64,000 nucleotides of DNA from Halomonas sp. NO4 (lineage in GTDB: Bacteria > Pseudomonadota > Gammaproteobacteria > Pseudomonadales > Halomonadaceae), in assembly GCF_010994375.1 (NCBI RefSeq), contig NZ_WHMA01000004.1:101217-165216 (forward strand), read 5' to 3'. Position 1 is the stretch's first letter, and each line of letters begins with the position of its first letter. Shown here piece after piece: positions 1 to 10,712 of this stretch. The translations under genes were made by a program, and so were the position numbers. The notes under the pieces were generated by a model, which saw only the letters and a list, made by a program, of their open reading frames with translations, was not told the DNA's origin and did no database searches.

Positions 1-79
1 GTGGGCGGCGTGACCGCCTGTCGGCGCATATCGCGAACCTCGCCTCGGCTCGCACGCCGTCTTGACGCTGTCGTGGAGA

Positions 80-156
80 TGGCACGCCCGGGAGGATTCG
101 AACCTCCGACCACCTGATTCGTAGTCAGGTACTCTATCCAGCTGAGCTACGGGCGC
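80..156 (-). tRNA. tRNA-Arg (anticodon ACG)
   Basis: Read on the minus strand, the 5' end GCGCCCG pairs with CGGGCGT near the 3' end to form the acceptor stem, followed by discriminator G and an encoded CCA. The D-arm (AGCTCAGCTGG), the T-loop (GTTCGAATC) and an anticodon loop reading CTACGAA are all visible, giving anticodon ACG. It lies just downstream of tRNA-Ser and csrA in the same orientation, an arrangement also known next to rsmA in Pseudomonas. Confidence 0.97.
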
Positions 157-177
157 ACACGTCACACGGCGTCGACA

Positions 178-270
178 TGGCGGAGAGGGAGGGATTCGAA
201 CCCTCGATGGGGCTATAAACCCCATACTCCCTTAGCAGGGGAGCGCCTTCAGCCACTCGGCCACCTCTCC
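178..270 (-). tRNA. tRNA-Ser (anticodon GCU)
   Basis: This is a 93-nt class II tRNA with a long variable arm. The acceptor stem pairs GGAGAGG with CCTCTCC, the anticodon loop reads CTGCTAA (GCU, for AGC/AGU serine codons), the T-loop is GTTCGAATC, and CCA is encoded. It lies between csrA and tRNA-Arg on the same strand. Confidence 0.97.
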
Positions 271-344
271 CTCATCGACACGGCGCACATCCTATCGGGT
301 CTGCACCACTTTGTCCAGTGCATTCAGGAATTTGATTTCCGCTC

Positions 345-362
345 CCCGGCCCCGGGGCCGGG
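345..362 (-). terminator. GC-rich palindrome after csrA, terminator-like
   Basis: An 18-bp perfect palindrome (CCCGGCCCC/GGGGCCGGG) begins three bases past the csrA stop codon. There is no clear U-tract after it, so it may act as a weak or Rho-assisted terminator, or simply as a 3' stabilising hairpin before the tRNAs. Confidence 0.4.
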
Positions 363-364
363 TC

Positions 365-559
365 TCAGGAATTCGCACCGCCTTCCTCATCGGTCTTCTC
401 GCGCTGGATACGCTGGTAGATCTCCTCGCGATGCACGGCGACATCCTTGGGGGCATTGACGCCGATACGAACCTGATTGCCCTTGACGCCCAGGACGGTC
501 ACGGTGATGTCATCACCGATCATCAGGGTTTCTCCGACGCGGCGGGTCAGGATGAGCAT
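365..559 (-). CDS. csrA: Carbon storage regulator CsrA/RsmA
   Basis: This 64-residue protein is the global post-transcriptional RNA-binding regulator CsrA (RsmA). It binds GGA motifs in hairpin loops, usually over ribosome-binding sites, and so represses translation or changes mRNA stability. The whole protein matches the family: N-terminal [10 protein letters not shown], the central [14 protein letters not shown] and [10 protein letters not shown] near residues 42-51, the last including the conserved RNA-contacting arginine. The ATG at 559 is preceded by AAGGAG at suitable spacing, and longer in-frame starts lack family similarity. It sits between lysC and tRNA-Ser as in Pseudomonas. A likely antagonist RNA lies at 10434-10606. 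Confidence 0.97.
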   Translation of the reverse strand: MLILTRRVGETLMIGDDITVTVLGVKGNQVRIGVNAPKDVAVHREEIYQRIQREKTDEEGGANS

Positions 560-657
560 GACTGATCTCCTTCTCAGACGACTGGCAACGGGACGCACGC
601 CGCCCCGGACGACGCTGTGTTCAGTATGTGACAGGACGCCGTCGGGCTCCAACGACG

Positions 658-682
658 CGCCCCATGACAGCGCATGGGGGCG
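658..682 (-). terminator. Hairpin between lysC and csrA
   Basis: An imperfect inverted repeat (CGCCCCATG / CATGGGGGCG with one extra G) lies in the 200-bp lysC-csrA gap. No U-tract follows on the minus strand, so it may be a lysC terminator or part of the csrA leader. Confidence 0.35.
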
Positions 683-757
683 TTGAAGAAAAGCCGGCCA
701 ACGCCACCGTCAGGGCCTTCCCACAAGCGTAGAAGGTTGCGGCGCTCCCGGTCGCCC

Positions 758-1258
758 TCATTCGCGCTCGATGTCGCTCTTGTCCAGGCCGAACGCCTTG
801 TGCAGCGCCTTGACCGCCAGCTCCATGTGCTTCTCGTCGATGACCACCGAAATCTTGATCTCGGAAGTGGAGACCATGCGGATGTTGATGTTCTCCTCGG
901 AGAGCACGCGGAACATCTTGGAGGCCACGCCCGCATGCGAGCGCATGCCAACGCCCACCAGGGAGACCTTGGCGATGTTGTCGTCGCCCTTCACCTCGCC
1001 TTCACCCAGTTCGGGCAGCACCTGCTCATTGAGGATCTTCAGGGTCTGCTTGTAGTCGCCCTTGGCCACGGTGAAGGTGAAGTCGGTGTAGTCGCCGGCC
1101 GGTGCCACGTTCTGCACGATCATGTCGACCTCGATATTGGCATCGGCGATCGGACCGAGAATGCGCGAGGCCACGCCGGGCACGTCCGGGGTGTTGAGCA
1201 GGGTGAACTTCGCCTCGTTGGCGGTGAAGGCGATACCGGAAATCAGCGGTTCTTCCAT
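758..1258 (-). CDS. Putative internal-start LysC beta subunit
   Basis: Codon 251 of lysC is an ATG preceded by GACGAGGACTCC, a good Shine-Dalgarno at normal spacing. Translation from here would give a 166-residue protein starting [11 protein letters not shown] and consisting of the two ACT domains. In Corynebacterium and Bacillus, aspartokinases are alpha2beta2 enzymes whose beta subunit starts at an equivalent internal site (near residue 250). That it is used here is inference from position and ribosome-binding site. Confidence 0.5.
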   Translation of the reverse strand: MEEPLISGIAFTANEAKFTLLNTPDVPGVASRILGPIADANIEVDMIVQNVAPAGDYTDFTFTVAKGDYKQTLKILNEQVLPELGEGEVKGDDNIAKVSLVGVGMRSHAGVASKMFRVLSEENINIRMVSTSEIKISVVIDEKHMELAVKALHKAFGLDKSDIERE

Positions 1259-2008
1259 GGAGTCCTCGTCTTGGTCGGAATCAGCAACGATCAGGGTCCC
1301 GGGGCCGTCCTCGAAGCTGGACAGCACGCGCAGCGCGACATTGTACTTGCCGGCGAACTCGACGGCGCGAATCTGCAGCACCTTGGAGCCGAGGCTCGCC
1401 AGCTCCAGCATCTCCTCGACAGTGATGGTGTCGAGACGCTGCGCCTTGGAGCAGACCCGCGGGTCGGTAGTGTAGACGCCGTCGACGTCGGTGTAGATCT
1501 GGCACTCGTCGGCGCCCAGCGCCGCGGCCAGCGCCACCCCGGTGGTATCGGAGCCACCGCGTCCGAGGGTGGTGATGTTGCCCTCCTCGTCGACGCCCTG
1601 GAAGCCGGCCACGACCACTACCTGACCGTCATCGAGGTCCTGGCGCATTTCCTCGGTCTCGATGCGCTGGATGCGCGCCTTGGTGTGGGCACTGTCGGTG
1701 AGGATGCCCACCTGGGAGCCGGTATAGGAGGTGGCCGGGACGCCCAGCTTGTGCAGCGCCAGCGCCAGCAGCGAAATGGTGACCTGCTCGCCGGTAGAGA
1801 CCAGCATGTCCATCTCGCGCGGCGTCGGCTCGTCGTTGATTTCGTTGGCCAGGCCAATCAGGCGGTTGGTCTCGCCGCTCATGGCGGACAGCACCACGAC
1901 CACTTGGTGACCCTGGTCGCGGAAGCCCTTGACCCTTTCGGCCACGGCCTTGATGCGCTCCACGGAGCCCACCGAGGTGCCGCCGAATTTCTGTACGTAT
2001 AGTGCCAT
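758..2008 (-). CDS. lysC: Aspartokinase (LysC, ACT-domain regulated)
   Basis: The 416-residue protein phosphorylates L-aspartate with ATP, the first step toward lysine, threonine, methionine and diaminopimelate. The N-terminal kinase domain begins with KFGGTSVG (residues 7-14) and contains GRGGSDTTG; two C-terminal ACT domains from about residue 265 should bind feedback effectors. The length and architecture match the monofunctional Pseudomonas/Corynebacterium type. The ATG at 2008 follows GAGGGA. An in-frame ATG at 1258 (codon 251) has its own GAGGA Shine-Dalgarno and would produce a regulatory beta subunit as in C. glutamicum (see separate entry). It lies between alaS and csrA. Confidence 0.97.
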   Translation of the reverse strand: MALYVQKFGGTSVGSVERIKAVAERVKGFRDQGHQVVVVLSAMSGETNRLIGLANEINDEPTPREMDMLVSTGEQVTISLLALALHKLGVPATSYTGSQVGILTDSAHTKARIQRIETEEMRQDLDDGQVVVVAGFQGVDEEGNITTLGRGGSDTTGVALAAALGADECQIYTDVDGVYTTDPRVCSKAQRLDTITVEEMLELASLGSKVLQIRAVEFAGKYNVALRVLSSFEDGPGTLIVADSDQDEDSMEEPLISGIAFTANEAKFTLLNTPDVPGVASRILGPIADANIEVDMIVQNVAPAGDYTDFTFTVAKGDYKQTLKILNEQVLPELGEGEVKGDDNIAKVSLVGVGMRSHAGVASKMFRVLSEENINIRMVSTSEIKISVVIDEKHMELAVKALHKAFGLDKSDIERE

Positions 2009-2074
2009 TTGCCGTTTTTCCCTCGTGGTGCGAGTGCCAGGGGCGCTCGGATGAGTGAAAGGTAAGCCATGCAA

Positions 2075-2106
2075 GCAGGGCCGGGACATTGCGTCGCCGG
2101 CCCTGC
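2075..2106 (-). terminator. Hairpin downstream of alaS
   Basis: A 10-bp perfect stem (GCAGGGCCGG / CCGGCCCTGC) with a 12-nt loop begins 7 bp past the alaS stop on the minus strand. There is no strong U-run after it, so it is terminator-like rather than a textbook intrinsic terminator. Confidence 0.45.
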
Positions 2107-2113
2107 TGAACGA

Positions 2114-4723
2114 TTAGTGGAGTCGTGCCTCCACCCAGTCAGGCACGCTGGCCAGCGCGTCCGGCAGTGCCGCGACGTCGCTGCCGCCGGCCTGCGCCAT
2201 GTCGGGGCGACCGCCGCCCTTGCCGCCCACCTGGGCGGCCACGTGGTTGACCAGCTCGCCCGCCTTGACCTTGCCGGTCAGGTCGCTGGTGACCCCGGCG
2301 ATCAGGCTCACCTTGCCGGCCGCCTCGTCGCCCACGCCGAGCACGATGATGCCGGAACCCAGCTTGTTCTTTAGCTGGTCGAGCACGCCACGCAGCTCCT
2401 TGCCGGAGACACCCTCGAGCTGGGTGGCGAGGACCTTGATGCCGCCCACCTCGCGCGCCTCGGCGAGCATGTCGCTGCCCGCGGCGCTGGCCAGCTTGGC
2501 CTTCAAGCGCTCGAGCTCCTTCTCCAGGCTGCGATTGCGCTCGACCAGCGAGACGACGCGCTCCTCGACCTGCTCGGGCTTGGCCTTGAGGCGCTCGCCG
2601 AGACGCGCGAGGCGCGCCTCCTGCTCGCGGAAGTAGGCCAGCGCGCCCTCGCCGGTGATCGCCTCGATGCGGCGCACCCCGGCGGCGATGCCGGTTTCGC
2701 TGACGATATGAAAACAGCCGATGTCGCCGCTGCGCGCCACATGGGTGCCGCCGCACAGCTCGATGGAGAAGTCGTCGGCGCCGATGGTCAGCACCCGCAC
2801 GCTGTCGGCGTACTTGGCCTCGAAGAGCGCCGCCGCCCCCTTGGCCTTGGCCTCATCGAGGGTCATCAGCTCGATCTTGGTCGGGGCATTGGCCAGGACC
2901 TGCTTGTTGACCAGGCGCTCCACTTCGGCAAGCTGCTCCGGGGTCATCGCCTCGAAGTGGCTGAAGTCGAAGCGCAGCCTCTCGGCGGTAACCAGCGACC
3001 CCTTCTGCTGGACATGGTCGCCAAGCACCAGTCGCAGCGCCTTGTGCAGCAGATGGGTGGCCGAGTGGTTACGCACCGTGGCGGCCCGCAGGCTGGCGTC
3101 CACCTGGGGACGCACGGCGCCACCCACCGCGAGCTCGCCCTCGACCATCACGCCGTGGTGCAGGTGGTGGCCGCCCTGCTTCTGGGTGTCGGTGACCTGG
3201 AAGCGCCCGCCGTCGACGTAGAGGTAGCCCGTATCGCCCACCTGGCCGCCCGACTCGGCGTAGAAGGGGGTGCGGTCGAGCACCACGATGCCCTTCTGCT
3301 CGGCCTCGAGACCGGCGAGCTCGTTGCCGGCGCTGTCGAGCAGCGCGGTGACGGTGGCACGATCCTCCAGGCGCTCGTAGCCGGTGAAGTCGGTCTCGCC
3401 CGGAAGCTGCAGTGCCGCGCCGTAGTCGGCGCCGAACTGGCTGGCCGCCCGGGCGCGATCGCGCTGAGCCTCCAGCTCGCGCTCGAAGCCGGCCTCATCG
3501 AGGGTCACGCCCCGCTCGCGGCAGACATCGGCGGTGAGGTCATAGGGGAAGCCGTAGGTGTCGTAGAGCTTGAACACCGTCTCGCCGGGAAGCATCTCGC
3601 CGTCGAGGTCGGCCAGCGCCGCCTCGAGCAGGCCCATGCCGTGGTCCAGGGTGCGGGCAAACTGCTCCTCCTCCTTGAGCAACACGCGCTCGATCTGGCC
3701 ACGCGCCTGGCGCAGTTCCGGAAAGGCCTCGCCCATCTCGGCGTCCAGCGCCGCCACCAGCTGGTGGAAGAAGGGCTCGGCGGCGCCCAGCTTGTGGCCA
3801 TGGCGAATGGCGCGCCGGATGATGCGGCGCAGGACGTAGCCACGCCCCTCGTTGGAGGGCAGCACGCCGTCGGCGATCAGGAAGGCGCAGGAGCGGATGT
3901 GGTCGGCGATCACGCGCAGCGACGGTGCAGCGGTGTCGGCGTGGCCGGTGGCCTCGGCGGCGGCCGCCAGCAGGTTCTGGAAGAGGTCGATCTCGTAGTT
4001 GGAATGCACGCCCTGCATCACCGCGGCGATGCGCTCCAGCCCCATGCCGGTGTCGATGGAGGGCTTGGGCAGCGGATACAGGGTGCCCTCGGCATCGCGG
4101 TCGAACTGCATGAAGACGAGATTCCAGATCTCGATGTAGCGATCGCCGTCCTCCTCGGGGGTGCCGGGGGGCCCACCCCATACCTCGGGGCCGTGATCGA
4201 AGAATATCTCCGAGCTCGGCCCGCAGGGGCCGGTGTCGCCCATCTGCCAGAAGTTGTCTTCGTCGAGCTTGGAGAAGCGCGCCGGGTCGACGCCGATCTC
4301 CTCCTTCCAGATCGCCTCGGCCTCGTCGTCGCTGACATGGACCGTGACCCACAGTTTTTCCTTGGGCAGCCCCAGGATCTCGGTGAGGAAGGTCCAGGCG
4401 AAGCGGATGGCGTCGCGCTTGAAGTAGTCGCCGAAGCTGAAGTTGCCCAGCATCTCGAAAAAGGTGTGGTGACGCGCCGTGTAGCCGACGTTGTCCAAGT
4501 CGTTGTGCTTGCCGCCGGCACGCACGCAGCGCTGCGACGACACCGCCCTCACGTAGGGACGCGGGTCGCGACCCAGGAAGACGTCCTTGAACGGCACCAT
4601 GCCGGCGTTGGTGAACAGCAGCGTCGGGTCATTGCCCGGCACCAGCGAGCTCGACGGCACGACGGTATGGCCGTTTTCCTCGAAGTAACTCAGAAAGGCC
4701 TGTCTGATCTCTGCGCTTTTCAT
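2114..4723 (-). CDS. alaS: Alanyl-tRNA synthetase
   Basis: The 869-residue enzyme charges tRNA-Ala and edits mischarged Ser/Gly. The catalytic class II domain starts at [19 protein letters not shown] and includes the [22 protein letters not shown] region. The editing domain has the zinc-type HSATHLLH (about residue 565) and CGGTH motifs, and the C-terminal DHHA1 domain ends [12 protein letters not shown]. The length is close to E. coli AlaRS (876). The ATG at 4723 was chosen because family similarity starts exactly there. The gene follows recX, as in many gammaproteobacteria, and is separated from lysC by a hairpin. Confidence 0.98.
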   Translation of the reverse strand: MKSAEIRQAFLSYFEENGHTVVPSSSLVPGNDPTLLFTNAGMVPFKDVFLGRDPRPYVRAVSSQRCVRAGGKHNDLDNVGYTARHHTFFEMLGNFSFGDYFKRDAIRFAWTFLTEILGLPKEKLWVTVHVSDDEAEAIWKEEIGVDPARFSKLDEDNFWQMGDTGPCGPSSEIFFDHGPEVWGGPPGTPEEDGDRYIEIWNLVFMQFDRDAEGTLYPLPKPSIDTGMGLERIAAVMQGVHSNYEIDLFQNLLAAAAEATGHADTAAPSLRVIADHIRSCAFLIADGVLPSNEGRGYVLRRIIRRAIRHGHKLGAAEPFFHQLVAALDAEMGEAFPELRQARGQIERVLLKEEEQFARTLDHGMGLLEAALADLDGEMLPGETVFKLYDTYGFPYDLTADVCRERGVTLDEAGFERELEAQRDRARAASQFGADYGAALQLPGETDFTGYERLEDRATVTALLDSAGNELAGLEAEQKGIVVLDRTPFYAESGGQVGDTGYLYVDGGRFQVTDTQKQGGHHLHHGVMVEGELAVGGAVRPQVDASLRAATVRNHSATHLLHKALRLVLGDHVQQKGSLVTAERLRFDFSHFEAMTPEQLAEVERLVNKQVLANAPTKIELMTLDEAKAKGAAALFEAKYADSVRVLTIGADDFSIELCGGTHVARSGDIGCFHIVSETGIAAGVRRIEAITGEGALAYFREQEARLARLGERLKAKPEQVEERVVSLVERNRSLEKELERLKAKLASAAGSDMLAEAREVGGIKVLATQLEGVSGKELRGVLDQLKNKLGSGIIVLGVGDEAAGKVSLIAGVTSDLTGKVKAGELVNHVAAQVGGKGGGRPDMAQAGGSDVAALPDALASVPDWVEARLH

Positions 4724-4851
4724 GGGGTATCCGTGGCAATGAACATGGCATCCCGGCGGGCAGTCGGGCTTACTCCGGCAACGCGGCGAACCGCGGCGGG
4801 GCGCGTCGCGTCGCCACGGGCGTGCTACCCGGGGTGTTCGCAAAGGGAGTC

Positions 4852-4857
4852 ATTATA
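4852..4857 (-). promoter_or_regulatory. Candidate alaS -10 box (TATAAT)
   Basis: A perfect TATAAT is read on the minus strand about 130 bp upstream of the alaS ATG, just past recX. A convincing -35 is not evident. A short hairpin (CAGTCG/CGACTG, 4861-4877) overlaps the spacer region and might be a recX terminator or an operator. Confidence 0.45.
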
Positions 4858-4902
4858 GCGCAGTCGTCAAGCGACTGAAGGGGATGGGAGCGATGGACGG
4901 CG

Positions 4903-5373
4903 TCAGGCGCTGTCCCAGGCGTGGTCCAGGGCGTGGCGCACCTGGTCGGCATCGAAGCCGCGCCCGGCCAGGAAGCGCTCGCGGCGAGCGCGCTCGCGGG
5001 GGGTGTCGCCGGGGCCACTGAAACGCCGTGCCAGCGCCGCGGCGGCCAGGGCGAACCAGTCGGTGCCGTCCGCCTGGGCCTGGTGAAAGGCCGCCCGGAC
5101 CCGCTCGCGCTCGACCCCGCGCTGTTCGAGCTCGAGGCGAATCTTCACCGGCCCCTGGCCGCGGGCAAGGCGCGCGCGCAGGAAGCTCTCGGCGAAACGC
5201 GCGTCGGACTGCAACCCCTCCGCGGCCAGGGCGTCGAGGCACTCCGCCACGGCCTCGGGCGTGTGCCCCTTGGCGGCCAGTCGCGCTGCCAGCTCGGCGC
5301 GGGCGTACTCGCGCCGCGCCAGCAGGCGAATGGCGTCCTCACGGGGGGCAGCGTCGGCTGAGGTTTCCGGCAT
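4903..5373 (-). CDS. recX: Regulatory protein RecX
   Basis: The 156-residue protein matches the RecX family, which binds RecA filaments and modulates (usually inhibits) recombinase activity. The motif REYARAELAARLAAKG near residues 21-37 and the helical repeat segments (LERRG-like, ARRERFLAGRGF) are typical. It starts 3 bp after the recA stop codon on the same strand, so it is almost certainly co-transcribed with recA and shares its SOS control. Length matches E. coli RecX (166). Confidence 0.95.
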   Translation of the reverse strand: MPETSADAAPREDAIRLLARREYARAELAARLAAKGHTPEAVAECLDALAAEGLQSDARFAESFLRARLARGQGPVKIRLELEQRGVERERVRAAFHQAQADGTDWFALAAAALARRFSGPGDTPRERARRERFLAGRGFDADQVRHALDHAWDSA

Positions 5374-5376
5374 GGT

Positions 5377-6441
<1,065 letters not shown>

Positions 6442-6494
6442 GGATTCTCCTCGCAGATGCTTGGTCGGTGGGTCAGGCCGTGACGCCACCCGAG

Positions 6495-6514
6495 TACTGT
6501 ATGGTTGGCCAGTA
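6495..6514 (-). promoter_or_regulatory. LexA (SOS) box upstream of recA
   Basis: The plus-strand sequence TACTGTATGGTTGGCCAGTA shares the outer 9 and last 5 bases of the known E. coli recA operator (TACTGTATG...CAGTA) and fits CTGT-N8-CCAG, one mismatch from the CTGT-N8-ACAG consensus. It lies 54 bp upstream of the recA ATG. Confidence 0.8.
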
Positions 6515-6539
6515 GTATGGCGCAAAAATCGCCGCTCGC

Positions 6540-7058
6540 CTACTCCCCGTGCGACTCGAGCCTCAGCAGCAGCCCGATCAGTGCTTCGCGCACCGCCCGC
6601 TCGCGCACGGCACGGCGGTCGCCGGGGTAGCGGTGGCACTCGGCCTGCTGGCGCTCGGCGCTGCCCCAGGCGAGCCACACGGTGCCTACCGGCTTCTCGG
6701 GACTGCCGCCGCCGGGCCCGGCGACACCGCTGATGGCCACGCCGAGTTGGGCCCCGCTCTCGCGGCACGCCCCGGCCACCATGGCCTCCACCACCGCGCG
6801 ACTCACCGCCCCCTGCTCGACGAGCAGGGTCTCCGGCACGCCAAGCAGGCGCGTCTTGGCGGCGTTGGCGTAGGTCACATAGCCGGTCTCGAAGTAGTCG
6901 GAGCTGCCGGCCACGGCGGTGATGGCGCTGGCCACGCCGCCGCCGGTGCAGGATTCGGCGGTGGTGATCGACACCTCCCGGGCGCGGCAGGCGCGGCCCA
7001 GGCGCTCGGCGAGGGTGGTCAGATCGAGGTTGGCCAGATGAGAAGCCGTATGGGGCAT
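6540..7058 (-). CDS. pncC: Nicotinamide-nucleotide amidohydrolase PncC (CinA C-terminal family)
   Basis: The 172-residue protein is a stand-alone CinA C-terminal domain, which deamidates NMN to nicotinate mononucleotide in NAD recycling. Family signatures are [16 protein letters not shown] (residues 32-47), the [19 protein letters not shown] block, and [20 protein letters not shown]. The ATG at 7058 follows CAGGAGGG. It lies upstream of recA and divergent from mutS, the same neighbourhood as in Pseudomonas. Confidence 0.95.
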   Translation of the reverse strand: MPHTASHLANLDLTTLAERLGRACRAREVSITTAESCTGGGVASAITAVAGSSDYFETGYVTYANAAKTRLLGVPETLLVEQGAVSRAVVEAMVAGACRESGAQLGVAISGVAGPGGGSPEKPVGTVWLAWGSAERQQAECHRYPGDRRAVRERAVREALIGLLLRLESHGE

Positions 7059-7208
7059 GCTATCCCTCCTGAGGGGCGTGGCATCGGAAGCGAACAGCCG
7101 GTTCCTGACGCCGGCCGGGCTTGTGCGTAGAATACTGCCTTTGGTCGTGAGATGCAGGCGGCCCTTGTCCCGTTCCCCACGAGTCCCACGGAGCAGCAAA
7201 GGAAACCC

Positions 7209-9788
7209 ATGTCCCAGGCCAGCGCCCAGCATACGCCGATGATGGTCCAGTACCTGAAGATCAAGCGTGAGCACCCCGAGGTGCTGCTCTTCTACCGCAT
7301 GGGCGACTTCTACGAGCTCTTCTACGATGACGCCAAGCGTGCCGCCACGCTGCTCGACATCACCCTGACCCAGCGGGGCCAGTCGGCCGGGGCTCCGATC
7401 CCCATGGCCGGGGTGCCCTATCACAGCGCCGAGGGCTATCTGGCCCGCCTGGTCGCCGCCGGCGAGTCGGTGGCGATCTGCGAGCAGATCGGCGACCCGG
7501 CCACCGCCAAGGGCCCGGTGGAGCGCCGCGTGGTGCGCATCGTCACCCCCGGCACCCTCTACGACGAGGCGCTGCTCGACGCCCGTCGCGACAACCTGCT
7601 GGTGGCCATCCACCCCCAGGCCGAACGCTGGGGGCTGGCCTGGCTGGAGCTCTCCAGCGGCCGTTTCAGCGTGCTGGAGGTGGAGGGCGAGGCAGAAATG
7701 CTCGCCGAGCTGGCGCGCCTCGACCCCGCCGAGCTGCTGGCGGCGGATAGCCTCGCCCTGCCCCCCGCCCTCGCCGAACGGCGCGGCCTGCGCCGCCAGA
7801 GTGACTGGCTGTTCGACACCGAGAGCGCCACCCGCCTGCTGTGCGACCAGTTCGGCGTCCAGGACCTGCGCGGCTTCGGCTGCGCCCATCTCACCGCCGC
7901 CATTACCGCCGCCGGCGTGCTGGTGGAGTATGCCCGCGACACCCAGCGCTCGCGGCTGCCCCACGTCACCGCCATCGGCGTGGAGAGCCGCGACGACGCC
8001 GTGGTGATCGATGCCGCCAGCCGCCGCAACCTGGAGATCGACGTGAACCTGGGGGGCGGCACCGACAACACCCTGGCCAGCGTGCTCGACACCACCGCCA
8101 CGGCCATGGGCTCGCGGCTGCTCAAGCGCTGGCTCAACCGCCCGCTACGTGACCGCGACCAGGTGAGCGCCCGCCAGGGAGCGGTGGCGGTGCTGCTCGA
8201 CGAGGCGCGCTTCGCCGCCCTGCGCGAGACGCTCAAGGCGATCGGCGATATCGAGCGCATTCTGGCCCGCGTCGCACTCTACAGTGCCCGCCCCCGCGAC
8301 CTGGCGCGACTGCGCGACGCCCTGACTGCCCTGCCCGAGCTCGAGGCCGAGCTCGCCCCCTACGGCGAGGACACCGCACTCGATGCGTTCAAGCCGCACA
8401 TTCGCCCCTACCCCGCGCTTGCCGACACCCTGAACCGGGCCCTGGTGGAGAACCCGCCGGTGGTGATCCGCGACGGCGGGGTGATCGCCGAGGGCTTCGA
8501 TGCCGAACTCGACGAGCACCGGGGGCTGGCCGAGCACGCCGGCGACTACCTGATCGAGCTGGAGCGCCGGGAGCGGGAGCGCACCGGGCTGCCCGGCCTC
8601 AAGGTGGGCTACAACCGCGTCCACGGCTACTACATCGAGATTCCCCGCGCCCAGGCCCGCGACGCCCCGGCCGACTACATCCGCCGCCAGACCCTGAAGA
8701 ACGCCGAGCGCTTCATCATTCCCGAGCTCAAGGAATTCGAGGACAAGGCGCTCTCCGCCAAGTCGCGCGCCCTGGCCCGCGAGAAGCTGCTCTACGACGG
8801 CCTGCTCGACACCCTCAACGCCGAGCTCGCCGCCCTTCAGGCCACCGGCCGGGCGCTCGCCGGGCTCGACGTGCTGTGCGCCTTCGCCGAGCGCGCCCAG
8901 GCGCTGGAACTCGTGCGCCCCCACCTGCCCGAGGCACCGGGTCTCGTCATCCGCGGCGGGCGCCACCCGGTGGTCGAGCACGTCAGCGAGACCCCCTTCG
9001 TGCCCAACGACCTGCATCTGGACGACGAACGGCGCATGCTGGTGATTACCGGCCCCAACATGGGCGGCAAGTCGACCTACATGCGCCAGGCGGCGCTGAT
9101 CGTGCTGCTCGCCCACACCGGCAGCTTCGTCCCGGCCGACGCCGCCGAGATCGGGCCGGTGGATCGCATCTTCACCCGTATCGGCTCCTCCGATGACCTG
9201 GCCGGGGGGCGTTCCACCTTCATGGTGGAGATGACCGAGACCGCCAGCATCCTGCACAATGCCACAGACCAGAGCCTGGTGCTGATGGACGAGATCGGCC
9301 GGGGCACCAGCACCTTCGACGGCCTGTCGCTGGCCTGGGCGAGCGCCGAGCACCTGACCCGCACGCGCGCCTTTACGCTCTTTGCCACTCACTACTTCGA
9401 GATGACAGCGCTGGCCGAGCAGATCACGGAGGTGGCCAACGTGCATCTCACTGCCGCAGAGCATCGCGAGGGCATCGTCTTTATGCACCGCGTCGAGGAG
9501 GGACCGGCCAGCCAGAGCTACGGCCTGCAGGTCGCACAGCTCGCAGGAGTGCCCCAGGGGGTGATCGCCCGGGCCCGCGACAAGTTGTCCCAGCTCGAGC
9601 AGCAGGAGGTTGACCAGGGCCAGCGTAGCCCCGCCCGCGGCGACGGCGACCCACCGCCGGTGCAGAACGATCTGTTCGCCACGGCGCCGCATCCGCTGCT
9701 CGAGGCGCTGGCTGAGCTGGATCCGGATGCGCTGACGCCCCGTCAGGCGCTCGATCTGCTCTACGAGTGGCGCGACCGCCTGGCGTGA
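7209..9788 (+). CDS. mutS: DNA mismatch repair protein MutS
   Basis: The 859-residue protein recognises mismatches and starts methyl-directed repair. The mismatch-stacking motif FYE is at residues 34-36, the ATPase Walker [10 protein letters not shown] at about 615-623, Walker [13 protein letters not shown] follows, and THYFEMTAL is in the ATPase tail. The start at 7209 follows AAAGGAAACCC; an upstream in-frame ATG at 7152 would add 19 unconserved residues. Length matches E. coli MutS (853). It is divergent from pncC and upstream of fdxA. Confidence 0.98.
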   Translation: MSQASAQHTPMMVQYLKIKREHPEVLLFYRMGDFYELFYDDAKRAATLLDITLTQRGQSAGAPIPMAGVPYHSAEGYLARLVAAGESVAICEQIGDPATAKGPVERRVVRIVTPGTLYDEALLDARRDNLLVAIHPQAERWGLAWLELSSGRFSVLEVEGEAEMLAELARLDPAELLAADSLALPPALAERRGLRRQSDWLFDTESATRLLCDQFGVQDLRGFGCAHLTAAITAAGVLVEYARDTQRSRLPHVTAIGVESRDDAVVIDAASRRNLEIDVNLGGGTDNTLASVLDTTATAMGSRLLKRWLNRPLRDRDQVSARQGAVAVLLDEARFAALRETLKAIGDIERILARVALYSARPRDLARLRDALTALPELEAELAPYGEDTALDAFKPHIRPYPALADTLNRALVENPPVVIRDGGVIAEGFDAELDEHRGLAEHAGDYLIELERRERERTGLPGLKVGYNRVHGYYIEIPRAQARDAPADYIRRQTLKNAERFIIPELKEFEDKALSAKSRALAREKLLYDGLLDTLNAELAALQATGRALAGLDVLCAFAERAQALELVRPHLPEAPGLVIRGGRHPVVEHVSETPFVPNDLHLDDERRMLVITGPNMGGKSTYMRQAALIVLLAHTGSFVPADAAEIGPVDRIFTRIGSSDDLAGGRSTFMVEMTETASILHNATDQSLVLMDEIGRGTSTFDGLSLAWASAEHLTRTRAFTLFATHYFEMTALAEQITEVANVHLTAAEHREGIVFMHRVEEGPASQSYGLQVAQLAGVPQGVIARARDKLSQLEQQEVDQGQRSPARGDGDPPPVQNDLFATAPHPLLEALAELDPDALTPRQALDLLYEWRDRLA

Positions 9789-9835
9789 CGTCACCGCAGG
9801 ACGGCGGCTTGCCCCGCTCTCAGCGCATGACTAAA

Positions 9836-9890
9836 ATGGGGCGTTTAATCAAAACTATATTATAAGAGCCAGTGTTTTTATAACCAACCG
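9836..9890 (+). promoter_or_regulatory. AT-rich promoter region of fdxA
   Basis: A strikingly AT-rich island in a GC-rich background contains TATATTATAA around 9857-9866, a plausible -10 region for fdxA about 105 bp upstream of its ATG. No clean -35 box could be assigned. Confidence 0.4.
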
Positions 9891-9970
9891 GCCGCACCTA
9901 CCAAGCCCAGCCATTTATCAATCACAGTACCGGGTGCCGCAGGTCCCGGCCCCCGAGGAGGGAGACTGGC

Positions 9971-10294
9971 ATGACATTCGTCGTCACCGAAAACTGCATC
10001 AAGTGCAAGTACACCGACTGTGTCGAGGTCTGCCCGGTGGATTGCTTCTACGAAGGCCCGAACTTCCTGGTGATTCATCCGGACGAATGCATCGACTGCG
10101 CCCTGTGCGAGCCGGAGTGCCCCGCCGAGGCAATCTTCTCGGAAGATGAGATTCCCGACGGGCAGGAGCAGTTTCTCGAGATCAACGCCGAGCTGGCCGA
10201 GGTCTGGCCCAACATCAGCGAGAAGAAGGACCCGCCCGCCGATGCCGAGGAGTGGGACGGCAAGCCCGGCAAGCTGGAGTACCTGGAACGCTGA
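9971..10294 (+). CDS. fdxA: Seven-iron ferredoxin FdxA
   Basis: The 107-residue electron carrier matches the [3Fe-4S][4Fe-4S] ferredoxin family of Azotobacter FdI. Cysteines are at 9, 12, 17, 21, 25, 40, 43, 46 and 50. By alignment with FdI, C9, C17 and C50 would hold the 3Fe cluster and C21, C40, C43, C46 the 4Fe cluster. The acidic C-terminal tail ([15 protein letters not shown]) is typical. The ATG follows GAGGAGGGAG. The position after mutS and next to an rsmZ-type RNA is conserved with Pseudomonas. Confidence 0.97.
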   Translation: MTFVVTENCIKCKYTDCVEVCPVDCFYEGPNFLVIHPDECIDCALCEPECPAEAIFSEDEIPDGQEQFLEINAELAEVWPNISEKKDPPADAEEWDGKPGKLEYLER

Positions 10295-10341
10295 GCGCCC
10301 TCAGCGCCTCGTCACGCCCGTCACACCATCCGCCACCTACA

Positions 10342-10379
10342 AGAGAGCGCCGAGCGTTGCATGACGCTCGGCGCTCTCT
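10342..10379 (+). terminator. Intrinsic terminator of fdxA
   Basis: A 16-bp perfect stem (AGAGAGCGCCGAGCGT with its complement) and a 6-nt loop lie 48 bp after the fdxA stop; the distal arm runs into CTCTCTTGTGT, a pyrimidine-rich tail. Confidence 0.85.
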
Positions 10380-10433
10380 CTTGTGTCCCTCGTGGTCGGC
10401 AACACCGTCCGGCCTGGCGCAACCGGCAGGTGC

Positions 10434-10457
10434 AAAAAAGGCGGCCCAAGGGCCGCC
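10434..10457 (-). terminator. Intrinsic terminator of the RsmZ-like RNA
   Basis: On the minus strand an 8-bp stem (GGCGGCCC / GGGCCGCC) with a very short loop is followed by six T residues (10439-10434), a textbook Rho-independent terminator that ends no protein gene. It converges with the fdxA terminator. Confidence 0.88.
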
Positions 10458-10606
10458 CGCTCCTAGCTGTTCCTTTGGACGGGTCCTTCCGTCCGGACTC
10501 CAGTGGTGACCTCCCTGCCCGGAGGCGACATCCTGTCACACCGGGCGCACCACGCATGCATCCCATTGCATCCTGCCGGAGAGCGCGAGCGCTCTCCTCT
10601 TGTCCC
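10434..10606 (-). ncRNA. rsmZ: RsmZ/CsrB-type CsrA-sequestering small RNA
   Basis: No ORF fits this stretch, but on the minus strand it carries 12 GGA trinucleotides in about 173 nt, roughly four times chance at this GC content, and ends in an intrinsic terminator. Several GGAs sit in hairpin loops: ATGCA-ATGGGA-TGCAT (10556-10571), GACA-GGA-TGTC (10527-10537) and GGACG-GAAGGACC-CGTCC (10477-10494). ACAGGATGT matches the high-affinity CsrA SELEX consensus. A candidate promoter TTGAGC-16-CACAAT (10640-10613) predicts a start near 10606. The location beside and convergent with fdxA equals that of Pseudomonas rsmZ. A GacA-type palindrome lies about 180 bp upstream. Exact 5' end is inferred. Confidence 0.78.
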
Positions 10607-10612
10607 GCCTGC

Positions 10613-10640
10613 ATTGTGGCATTTCTGCACTGCAGCTCAA
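10613..10640 (-). promoter_or_regulatory. Candidate sigma-70 promoter of the RsmZ-like RNA
   Basis: Minus-strand TTGAGC (10640-10635) and CACAAT (10618-10613) are separated by 16 bp; each matches 4 of 6 consensus bases. It predicts transcription from about 10606, which puts all 12 GGA motifs inside the RNA. Confidence 0.45.
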
Positions 10641-10712
10641 GACGCCACCGTCTTGCCCCGCGGCTTGTCCTGCTGTCGACAATCCCGCGCAACCTCTTGA
10701 AAAAAAGGCAAC

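Noticed and set aside
345-362. The palindrome after csrA as a CsrA binding site
   Set aside because: It has no GGA motif, so a terminator-like role is more likely.
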